Source: Polaribacter irgensii 23-P (GTDB lineage Bacteria; Bacteroidota; Bacteroidia; Flavobacteriales; Flavobacteriaceae). Taken from it: a stretch of 64,000 bases of DNA. The translations under genes were made by a program, and so were the position numbers. Position 1 is the first letter of the stretch; each line of letters starts with the position of its first letter. Positions 36,801 to 43,482 of this stretch are shown here, piece by piece. The stretch is from positions 2,620,611 to 2,684,610 of the forward strand of contig NZ_CH724148.1 in assembly GCF_000153225.1 (NCBI RefSeq), read 5' to 3'. The notes below the pieces were generated by a model. That model was not told the origin of the DNA, did no database searches, and saw only the letters and a program-made list of their open reading frames with translations.

Positions 36801-37311
36801 CTAAAGAATGGTTTATTAACGTAGACTTTTTTACAAAACCAAAAGTGTCTGTAGAACTCCACTGATATCTAAAAGTAATTCCTAAATCTTCATTCACTTC
36901 TTCAAAAACAACCTTATTACCAAAACTATTTTTATATAAGTTTTGTCTTGTTGCATACAAACCAACTTGACGCTGAGAAAAAGGTTCCCACAAGTAAACG
37001 TTTCCATTTTTTACAACTTGAAAGATAGACTTGCTACCTGTGCTGTCTGCAGCTTCTGTAATTTTATCGTCTGTGTAATATGGAAACAGCGAATATTCGC
37101 TGTTTTTTCTTCCAGCAGTTAATCCACCGTTACTAGAAATGAACATCCAGTGATTGGAATCTGAAACTAGACTCATAAAAAAAGGTCTCATTTCATTACT
37201 ATTAGCAATCTTATAATAAGATTCATTTTCAAAATGAATCATTTTACCTGTCACCTCTTGAGATTGAAAATCTGCTTTATTTTTCCCTAAAAAAATAGTC
37301 TTTTTTGTCAT
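33853..37311 (-). CDS. GH149-like beta-1,3-glucan phosphorylase
   Basis: A 1152-residue soluble protein with no signal peptide, so cytoplasmic. The size and layout fit the GH149 phosphorylases: an N-terminal beta-sandwich (about 1-330, with ISSNGGLTAGRKNSEYSLFPYY near 58-80 and the ring-forming WEPFSQRQVGLY), a helical linker, an (alpha/alpha)6 barrel (about 350-1040, with SRRHGDPSRPWNKFSI) and a C-terminal sandwich. The phrase PYSHTPAGKGAQQPGMTGQ near 1010 looks like part of a phosphate/substrate loop. GH149 converts beta-1,3-gluco-oligosaccharides and phosphate to alpha-glucose-1-phosphate. GH94 or GH161 are related alternatives, but their proteins are usually shorter or differ in the N-terminus. 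Confidence 0.78.
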   Translation of the reverse strand: MTKKTIFLGKNKADFQSQEVTGKMIHFENESYYKIANSNEMRPFFMSLVSDSNHWMFISSNGGLTAGRKNSEYSLFPYYTDDKITEAADSTGSKSIFQVVKNGNVYLWEPFSQRQVGLYATRQNLYKNSFGNKVVFEEVNEDLGITFRYQWSSTDTFGFVKKSTLINHSLEKLAVTFLDGLQNIIPSDVETDLQNSRSNLVDAYKKSELQLPSGMGVFALSAIIVDKAEPSEALKANIVWSLGVKNATYLLSSLQLDNFRRGEEIHQEVDIKAEKGAYFISADISLEPNETKEWHFIANVNQTIGDIQRISKAILHDQNLGNSIQEDIALGTKRLIALTGAADGLQVTEDPLVSTRHFANTLFNLMRGGTFDDDYNIEKQDFIKYIAKANKKVIKKKEELLNDLPELFKLNAILEIAENDEDQNFKRLCFEYLPLKFSRRHGDPSRPWNKFSINTKNEIDGSKVLDYEGNWRDIFQNWETLAHSYPAFIESMIHKFLNATTFDGYNPYRVTKDGFDWEIIEENDPWSYIGYWGDHQIIYLLKFLEFIENHYPNQLEKRFAEDIFVYANVPYKIKDYQSILANPKDTIEFDHELDAKIHQKKEELGADGALLRDENFFIYKVNLIEKLLATVLAKVSNFIPEAGIWMNTQRPEWNDANNALVGNGVSMVTLYYLNRFINFFEKLVLKSATEEVEISSELATFFNEVVTTFNLNKNILTGAVSNVQRKTVLDGLGEAGSAYRAAIYENGFSSNRSTIKKTALVAFFSITKEYLEHTIKANKRSDNLYHAYNLMTVENDSEVSVSYLPEMLEGQVAVLSSGYLSSQEVLDVLDGMKSSALFRKDQYSYILYPNKELARFDEKNVISKTSVDNSQLLTRLISNHNTQIINQDASGKYHFNANFNNAARVKEAFEELPEEYASLLEHDSKLVLDIFEEVFNHKAFTGRSGTFFGYEGLGSIYWHMVSKLLLAVQENCLIAVQNNESDTLIGKLFDHYYEMQAGVGVHKSPQLYGAFPTDPYSHTPAGKGAQQPGMTGQVKEDVLCRIGELGVFVRVGKIIFNPRLLKVSEFVTVSKNFKYTAINKEEHTIELSEGTLGFTYCQVPIVYINTAIQGVKIYYSDGIIKETKELVLDEKDSKIIFERTGKIAKIEVAVTK

Positions 37312-37398
37312 TAAAATTTTTATTCAACGAAACCCTAATCGTATTTTGAAGAGTCTCTAATTAATATGTTTTATCCTTTTATATCTTAAACCTGTTCT

Positions 37399-38715
37399 TT
37401 ACTTCAGTTCTTCTCTTTTTACAATATCTACGTGCTTATTTACTTTTAATACATATTTTTCTAATTGTATGGTATTAAAATGTTTAGAGATGCTATTTGA
37501 ATCTATTTTAGAAGCGTAAGGATTTAGTTTATGAACATCTTGCAACGCATAGTAGGCTGCTCTTGGGTATAAAGTGCATAATCCCTCTTTATTCAATGGT
37601 CCTTTAGCGCAAATACCAAACCACTCTTCATTCATATTGTTTTGCTCTTCTTGTAAATCTAAATCGTAACCTGCACCTAACCAAGATGCATTTTGATCAT
37701 GAATACTTAAATTTATGGTCTGGCCGTATTTCCACCACCCATCACTAAACTGAAAAGTAAAGCCCCCGATCGTATTACTCGCGTTGCCCATACCAGCGGT
37801 ATTCTCATAAATCTCTCTCCAATTTTCTACTAAGTAAAAAGCTTGCATTTTCTGGTCTTCTAAGCTGGTAACAGCATTAAAGGCATCTGCACCGAACTCT
37901 GTAAATAAAATCGGTTTGTCTAATTCCTCTTTTACTCTTTGAAAAGTATCTCCAAAAGATTTTCCACGATACATATTAATTCCTAAAATGTCAACATTCT
38001 CACATTCCGCTGCAATAATATCTAGAAATAATAAATCTCCATTGCAAATCGCAATAGGATGATTTTTATCTTTACGCTTCATTATAACAGCAGCTTCATT
38101 CATTAATTTATACATAGGCCTGCCTCTTCTCTCTCCTATTTTTCTTTTAGCCTCGTCACCTTCAGGAAAATCCTCTGTTGCTGAACCCGCCCAAAAAAGA
38201 CCGTAATTATTTTCGTTCCCCAAAAGGTATAGTAGTAAACCCGGTGTATTGTTATATTCTTCTGCAAGCTGTGTTACTTCTGCAAGCAATACTTCTTGCA
38301 CTGCAATACTGCTGTAATCCGTCACCTCTAGCCACTTTGCATCTACCAAAACGCCGTATCTACCAAAAGGATGGTTTAACATTGTATGGATACCATAGTT
38401 CTCATAAATGTATCGAATCCACTTCGGTTGTATGCCTGTATATACCCGAATCGTGTTGACCCCCATCTCTTTCAGTAAAGTCATTTCTTCACTTAGAGCT
38501 CTTTTTATAAAAGAATCTGTTTGTTTCCATAGACTATAAGTATGGTTTGTTCCTATTGGAAAATAGTCCCAATTCATTCCGTTAACAATAAAATCCTCAC
38601 CATTTACTTGAAGTTTTGTACCGAGATTACTTTTTAAAATAACCACCGTTTTTTTCTGCTCACACGACGAGAACACAAGTAAAAAAGTTAAAAAAACAAG
38701 AAAATTACTCTTCAT
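37399..38715 (-). CDS. GH-A clan glycoside hydrolase lipoprotein of unclear family (GH2-barrel/GH72-like)
   Basis: A 438-residue lipoprotein from the ATG at 38715 (MKSNFLVFLTFLLVFSSC). An upstream in-frame TTG at 38751 is unlikely because it spoils the signal peptide. The fold is a single (beta/alpha)8 barrel: GVNTIRVYTG in an early strand, acid/base Glu168 in LLGNENNYG and nucleophile Glu273 in LFTEFGAD. It lacks the N-terminal sandwich domains of normal GH2 enzymes. The motifs also recall GH72 glucanosyltransferases. A role on beta-1,3-glucan (endo-cleavage or transglycosylation) is likely from its place between GH16 and the phosphorylase. The tract after Cys (EQKK) suggests the periplasm. 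Confidence 0.72.
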   Translation of the reverse strand: MKSNFLVFLTFLLVFSSCEQKKTVVILKSNLGTKLQVNGEDFIVNGMNWDYFPIGTNHTYSLWKQTDSFIKRALSEEMTLLKEMGVNTIRVYTGIQPKWIRYIYENYGIHTMLNHPFGRYGVLVDAKWLEVTDYSSIAVQEVLLAEVTQLAEEYNNTPGLLLYLLGNENNYGLFWAGSATEDFPEGDEAKRKIGERRGRPMYKLMNEAAVIMKRKDKNHPIAICNGDLLFLDIIAAECENVDILGINMYRGKSFGDTFQRVKEELDKPILFTEFGADAFNAVTSLEDQKMQAFYLVENWREIYENTAGMGNASNTIGGFTFQFSDGWWKYGQTINLSIHDQNASWLGAGYDLDLQEEQNNMNEEWFGICAKGPLNKEGLCTLYPRAAYYALQDVHKLNPYASKIDSNSISKHFNTIQLEKYVLKVNKHVDIVKREELK

Positions 38716-38822
38716 AAAAATAGCATCATTTTTTAGCACTAAGCATACCAATCAAATAAATTATTTGAACCTTTACTTTTATTATTTTCCTAATTTTTAA
38801 AATAAATAGTTAGAAGAAAAGG

Positions 38823-39638
38823 TTATTGATACACCCTTACGTAATCTATTTCCATAGCACTTTCTGTGAAATCTCCGGAAATTGTTCCACCTAAAGCACC
38901 CCCCATGGCTACATTTAAAATTATAAATTGAGGTTTATTAAAAGGCCAATTAGCGTTTGTTTTGTTTATTGGATTGTACGTGTAATGGACAACACCATCT
39001 ATTATAAAATCAATTTTGTCTTGGGTCCATTCTAGCCCGTAAACATGAAAATTTGTTGACACGTCGCTTACCCTTTCTAAATGATGCACATACGGTGTGT
39101 CTCCATATCCAGACGCGTTGTGTATCGCACTGGAAGTCACTCCTTGATTATTACCCGTGTGCTCCATGATATCGATCTCTCCACAAGATGGCCAACCCGC
39201 CGACGTAATATTATCACCCAACATCCATATTGCGGGCCATGTTCCACCACCACTTGGTAATTTTGCACGTACCTCAATACTTCCATAGGTAAAGGAGAAC
39301 TTATTTTGTGTTTTTAATCTTGCTGAAGTATATTTAAAACCCTGATAGGTCTCTTTTTTCGCAGTAACTTTTAATACTCCATGTGTTAAAGAAGCGTTTG
39401 CTCTTGTATAAAACTGACGTTCTCCATTTCCCCAACCATTATTGCCGTTTCCAATATCATAAGTCCAGTTTTTTGAGGATGGACTGCCATCTGTATCAAA
39501 CTCGTCTGACCAAATAAGATTTCTTGCATCTGCTGTTATTGGATCATAACTTTCAGGTTGTTCTTGAATGATTTCTTCGCTATTACCGCAAGAAATTAGC
39601 ATCAATAAAATGACATAGTAAGTTAATTTGTATTTCAA
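38823..39638 (-). CDS. GH16 laminarinase lipoprotein
   Basis: A 271-residue lipoprotein with lipobox MLISC then GNSEEII, an acidic tract favouring surface display. One GH16 jelly-roll fills the protein: IWSDEFDTDGSPSSKNW at the start, GEIDIMEH with Glu154, Asp156 and Glu159, WPAIWMLG in the cleft and ILNVAMGGALGG near the end, the classic bacterial laminarinase (GH16_3-like) phrases. It should cut internal beta-1,3 bonds of laminarin outside the cell and feed the adjacent SusC/SusD pair. No binding module is attached, but two CBM-like lipoproteins lie just upstream in the operon. Confidence 0.93.
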   Translation of the reverse strand: MKYKLTYYVILLMLISCGNSEEIIQEQPESYDPITADARNLIWSDEFDTDGSPSSKNWTYDIGNGNNGWGNGERQFYTRANASLTHGVLKVTAKKETYQGFKYTSARLKTQNKFSFTYGSIEVRAKLPSGGGTWPAIWMLGDNITSAGWPSCGEIDIMEHTGNNQGVTSSAIHNASGYGDTPYVHHLERVSDVSTNFHVYGLEWTQDKIDFIIDGVVHYTYNPINKTNANWPFNKPQFIILNVAMGGALGGTISGDFTESAMEIDYVRVYQ

Positions 39639-39649
39639 TTTCTAATGTT

Positions 39650-40285
39650 TTAATTACTTCCAAACGTTATATTATCAAAATAGATAATAGTATCTGACGT
39701 TCTGGATGTCCAGTCTGGAAAAATGATAATTTGATCAATAATCAAGGTTGCTCCTTTTCCAATGCTTCCTGATAAATCAAAAGTTAATTCTTCCCACTCG
39801 TTAATTTTTGTATTCGCAACCTTCACTGGTGGCTGCGCTTCTGCTCCTTGACCAGGTGCAGCATATTCTGCAAACTTTAAAGCAACATCACTTATACTTG
39901 TTTTGTATACTAAAATTTTTACAATACTGTTTGTACTATCAAATCTAAAAGAACCAATACCCTCACCGTGTTTCGTCTCGCAACCTGCATACATTTCACC
40001 GGCCTTTAAAGCAGTGAATTTTGCTACTTTTGCAGAACTGTTAATACCCGATGTATCTGGATTGTCTGCTATTTCTAACGTATTATTTTTGCCATTTTCA
40101 AAAATATTCCAGACCCAATCTGATCCAAATCCCATTATTTCAAAATCAATTGGATAAAAAGGTGCAACTGCTGCATAGGTGGTTTCTTCTTCTTCTTCTT
40201 CTTCCTTTATTTCACTATTTTCTGAACAATAAGAAAAAGTAATTATAATGATTGATGCAATTAAAAGTTGTTTGTAGTGTTTCAT
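39650..40285 (-). CDS. Lipoprotein with one CBM-like beta-sandwich module
   Basis: A 211-residue lipoprotein: lipobox TFSYC, then SENSEIK and a run of glutamates encoded by a TTC/GAA microsatellite (40188-40205), a strong acidic export signal. A single beta-sandwich follows, opening PIDFEIMGFGSDW, with DNPDTSGINSSAKV, ITFDLSGSIG-like strands and the end YFDNITFGSN. The same opening, NPDTS motif and D-N/D-ending occur in the adjacent 490-residue protein, so it is probably a carbohydrate-binding module displayed alone on the surface. No catalytic residues seen. It is 11 bases upstream of the GH16 gene. Confidence 0.7.
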   Translation of the reverse strand: MKHYKQLLIASIIIITFSYCSENSEIKEEEEEEETTYAAVAPFYPIDFEIMGFGSDWVWNIFENGKNNTLEIADNPDTSGINSSAKVAKFTALKAGEMYAGCETKHGEGIGSFRFDSTNSIVKILVYKTSISDVALKFAEYAAPGQGAEAQPPVKVANTKINEWEELTFDLSGSIGKGATLIIDQIIIFPDWTSRTSDTIIYFDNITFGSN

Positions 40286-40332
40286 TTAAACATATTTTAA
40301 AAAAGAATCTTTACCAGATGTCTTTTTATTAA

Positions 40333-40364
40333 AAATCACCTATACTTCTAAATATAGGTGATTT
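40333..40364 (-). terminator. Perfect 12-bp hairpin with T-tract between binding-protein and enzyme blocks of cassette B
   Basis: Arms AAATCACCTATA (40333-40344) and TATAGGTGATTT (40353-40364) around an 8-base loop. On the minus strand the stem is followed by TTTTT, the form of an intrinsic terminator. It lies just after the 490-residue lipoprotein stop. It occupies the same relative place as 19285-19316 in cassette A. Confidence 0.75.
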
Positions 40365-40380
40365 AAAAACTTTATAAAAA

Positions 40381-41853
40381 TTAATCTAATTGTTGCATGT
40401 CATCTATAAGAAAAGTCCAATCCTCTGAACCGTCTGCAGCAACTCCGTTAGCAATTATTACAACTAACTTTTGATATGATCCTGTTCCTGCAGTATGATC
40501 AAAAGTAATTGTTTGCCAATCTGAATCTGCCGCAATAGCTACTCTAACTTCACTATTTATAGCCGGATCATCCTTATTTTCAAGTTTAAATAAAAACTCA
40601 TCTCCTGCTCTTGCTGCCGGTGCCTTTACCTTTAAAGAAAATTTCTTCTTTACAGTCATATCTATCGGATTCTTTAAAAGAATAGCAAAACCTCCATAAG
40701 TCTCATCTGAATTTTTAATGTACCTGAGCACTTTAGCTGATGTATTTAATGTGTTAGATGTATCTGGATTGTCTATAACATCAAATTTAGCACCACCAAA
40801 ACCTCCACCTTGCAGCGTAAAATCTTCAAAATCTAGCATTGCAAACTCTTCTGGACCGGTTGGAGCATTACATCCATTATCCAATGTACCACTTTCTGTA
40901 GCACAATCATCAGAATTATCGAGTACACCGTCACCGTCAGTATCTAATACTGCAGAACCAAATACCCCTCCTCTTATATTGTCTACTTCATATGTACCAG
41001 CAACTGAAGATCCATCTGTAAGATCCACTCCAATAAAAAGACCAATCGTAGCAAATTGTGTTAAATCTAATACATCACCCGCACCATCACCTGATCTTAT
41101 CGCTTCTGTAAAATCAAACGATACTGTTTGCCATCCTGCCTCTGTTGAAGCAACGGTCATCACTTCAACCTCTATTTTATCCCAAGCTGTTTCCGCTTTG
41201 GTTGCTACATTTATATCTTCTAATTTTAACAAAACCTTTGTCGCCGCAGTATTTGCTTCCTGGTAAATATCTAAAGAAAGCGTGCTCTCAGTTGACAAAT
41301 CAACATGCTTTGCCAATCTCAAATACACCTGCTGGTAACCTCCTGCATCCTCTGGATACGTTATTTTTCCTACGTTCCCATAATCTGAACCCATTGTTGC
41401 TGCTCCAATAACCATTGTAATACCATCTTTAACCTTAGGCGCTACTGCAACCGCTGCGTCATCTTCAAAGTTAACAAGTGATGTAGGTGCCACAAATACA
41501 ACAGCAACCTGCGTTGTCTTTGAGACATCAGCCATTCCAACTGCAGAAGCAGTTACTACAATACTATAGCTTGTTGAACCATCTACATTTGGATAATCAT
41601 ACTCTACAGCCGCACCTGCTGTTTCAATCACGTCATCCGTAGCATCAGTTCCAAAATCTACAGCATAAGAGGTCCCTCCTACAGAACTCGGTAAAACTGA
41701 AATAATGGTACCATCTCCACTCGCCGTTGCGGTGAAATCTAAAACTGTAATTGTCGGAGCTACTAGTGGCATTGGTTCGTCGTCACTTCCCCCACAGGCA
41801 GTCACTAATCCTACAAATAATAATGCGTACATCCCTTTTTTTAAAAAACTCAT
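40381..41853 (-). CDS. Multimodular surface glycan-binding lipoprotein (SusE/F position)
   Basis: A 490-residue lipoprotein with lipobox LVTAC then GGSDDEP, a surface-export tract. Order: Ig/PKD-like domain (about 35-125); CBM-like beta-sandwich (about 128-310, opening SLVNFEDDA, closing TYEVDNIRGG); thrombospondin type 3 calcium repeat DTDGDGVLDNSDDC; second CBM-like sandwich (about 335-490, opening AMLDFEDF, containing DNPDTSNTLNTSAKV, closing FLIDDMQQLD). No catalytic motif. It follows susD by 65 bases, the usual place of the SusE/F-like partner that recruits polysaccharide to the SusCD complex. Confidence 0.8.
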   Translation of the reverse strand: MSFLKKGMYALLFVGLVTACGGSDDEPMPLVAPTITVLDFTATASGDGTIISVLPSSVGGTSYAVDFGTDATDDVIETAGAAVEYDYPNVDGSTSYSIVVTASAVGMADVSKTTQVAVVFVAPTSLVNFEDDAAVAVAPKVKDGITMVIGAATMGSDYGNVGKITYPEDAGGYQQVYLRLAKHVDLSTESTLSLDIYQEANTAATKVLLKLEDINVATKAETAWDKIEVEVMTVASTEAGWQTVSFDFTEAIRSGDGAGDVLDLTQFATIGLFIGVDLTDGSSVAGTYEVDNIRGGVFGSAVLDTDGDGVLDNSDDCATESGTLDNGCNAPTGPEEFAMLDFEDFTLQGGGFGGAKFDVIDNPDTSNTLNTSAKVLRYIKNSDETYGGFAILLKNPIDMTVKKKFSLKVKAPAARAGDEFLFKLENKDDPAINSEVRVAIAADSDWQTITFDHTAGTGSYQKLVVIIANGVAADGSEDWTFLIDDMQQLD

Positions 41854-41918
41854 CGATTTTAATTTTAAATTAATACTTATTTATTTACCAATCTATTACT
41901 CACGTATTTAAATAACTT

Positions 41919-43472
41919 CTAATAACCAGGGTTTTGCCCCCAGCGCGCAACAGCATTCGCCAATTCTAATTCAACTAATGGTATTGGAAAAATTTCATTT
42001 TTATTTTCTACATAATTAATAGCGTTAGCATTTGATGCCTTCGAACTATTATACGCATCAAAAGCCGTTTTTGCTCTGCCTGTTCTTACCAAGTCGAAAA
42101 AACGGTGTCCTTCACCAGCCAATTCTACTCTTCGTTCTGCATAGATGGCATCCAACAAATTACTTTCACCATTATATGGAAAGTCATGGCTACTGTTGCC
42201 AAAAGCTCTTGCTCTTACCTTATTTAAAGAAACTTCACCACTTGCACCACCACTTTGCACAACAGCTTCTGCTTGCATTAACAGAACATCTGCATATCGA
42301 ATGGACCTGTAGTTATTTTGGAAATTTAAGGGATCACTTCCGTTACGATCCGCCTCATCAATTTTTGTAGGGAGGTATTTTTTTGTAAAAAACCCTGTAT
42401 TTTCTCTACTGAGAGCATATGTAGTCTCTCCTCTTAAGTCTAAAATCGTTACATCCCTGCGTTTGTCTCCTGACTTAAAAGCATTAAAAAGTGCTTGTGT
42501 AGGCAAACTAAAACCCCAACCATTCATATAAGTTGCATTTGAAAAATCTCTTGGCGCATTAAACTTTGGCATATAATTTCCCTCACTACACTGAATACAA
42601 GCCCAACTCGCACCTTCAACATTTGTGTATTGTATTTCAAATACAGCCTCTACCCCATTTTCTCCTGCAGGTGTGAACAAGACATTATAGTCTGCCAATT
42701 GGTATTTGGCACTATTAATAACTTGATTAAATACGACAGCTGCTTTTGAAAATTTACTGTTGTCGAATTTTCCGTGATACAAGTAAATCTTTCCTAATAA
42801 AGCTTGTGCTGCGCCTTTAGTAATCTCGTATTTCTCTACTTGACTTTCTGGTAAGTTTACGATAGCCTCTTTTAAGTCCTCCTCGATCAAACTATATACT
42901 GCGGCAATACTTCCCACTCGATTGATTGTATATTCCTCCCCTACAAACGTACGTTTGTTTAAAATTCTCTCTACACCATCGCGCTTTTCCGTGGATAATG
43001 GGATGTCTCCAAACCACTTTGCCAACTCAAAAGTAAAATAAGCTCTTAAAAAATAAGCTTGCGCAATAATTTCGTCCCTGCCACTGAATGCTGTTTTATC
43101 TTTAAATTCTAAGATATAGTTCGCTCTATTAATACCTGCATACATAAAGCCCCAAATATCTCTTAACTGATTATTATCTTCCTGTGTTTGCCCCATTTTA
43201 TCAATTCGCTGCAAAGTCGGTTGGTCTTCATTAGAAGGATCACCACCAGCGATAATATCGTCAGAAGCCATTGTTGCTGAAAGTGTATTCCAAAAAGTAA
43301 TTTGCAACATGTCATACGCTCCTATTAGCGCTTTTTCGTATTCCTCTTCACTGTTAAAGTAATTCGAAGAAATTTCTCCTCGAGGCTCTAGCTCCACATA
43401 ACTATCGCAACCCATCATCAGTAAAAGAATTAATACACTCGAAAAACGTATTTTATTTTTTATTTTATTCAT
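41919..43472 (-). CDS. SusD/RagB family nutrient-binding lipoprotein
   Basis: A 517-residue outer-membrane lipoprotein with lipobox LMMGC then DSYVELEPRGEIS. SusD marks include EEYEKALIGAYDML, the TPR helices IIAQAYFLRAYFTFELAKWFGDIPL, YAERRVELAGEGHRFFDLVRTG and the C-terminal FPIPLVELELA...WGQNPGY. It differs clearly from the cassette A SusD, so the two importers are not recent duplicates. The start lies 10 bases after the susC stop. It is the binding lid of the cassette B importer. Confidence 0.96.
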   Translation of the reverse strand: MNKIKNKIRFSSVLILLLMMGCDSYVELEPRGEISSNYFNSEEEYEKALIGAYDMLQITFWNTLSATMASDDIIAGGDPSNEDQPTLQRIDKMGQTQEDNNQLRDIWGFMYAGINRANYILEFKDKTAFSGRDEIIAQAYFLRAYFTFELAKWFGDIPLSTEKRDGVERILNKRTFVGEEYTINRVGSIAAVYSLIEEDLKEAIVNLPESQVEKYEITKGAAQALLGKIYLYHGKFDNSKFSKAAVVFNQVINSAKYQLADYNVLFTPAGENGVEAVFEIQYTNVEGASWACIQCSEGNYMPKFNAPRDFSNATYMNGWGFSLPTQALFNAFKSGDKRRDVTILDLRGETTYALSRENTGFFTKKYLPTKIDEADRNGSDPLNFQNNYRSIRYADVLLMQAEAVVQSGGASGEVSLNKVRARAFGNSSHDFPYNGESNLLDAIYAERRVELAGEGHRFFDLVRTGRAKTAFDAYNSSKASNANAINYVENKNEIFPIPLVELELANAVARWGQNPGY

Positions 43473-43482
43473 AAATCGCTAA

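Noticed and set aside
40718..41266. 182-codon plus-strand frame opposite the 490-residue lipoprotein
   Set aside because: Proline/serine-rich antisense shadow of a lipoprotein gene with clear domains.
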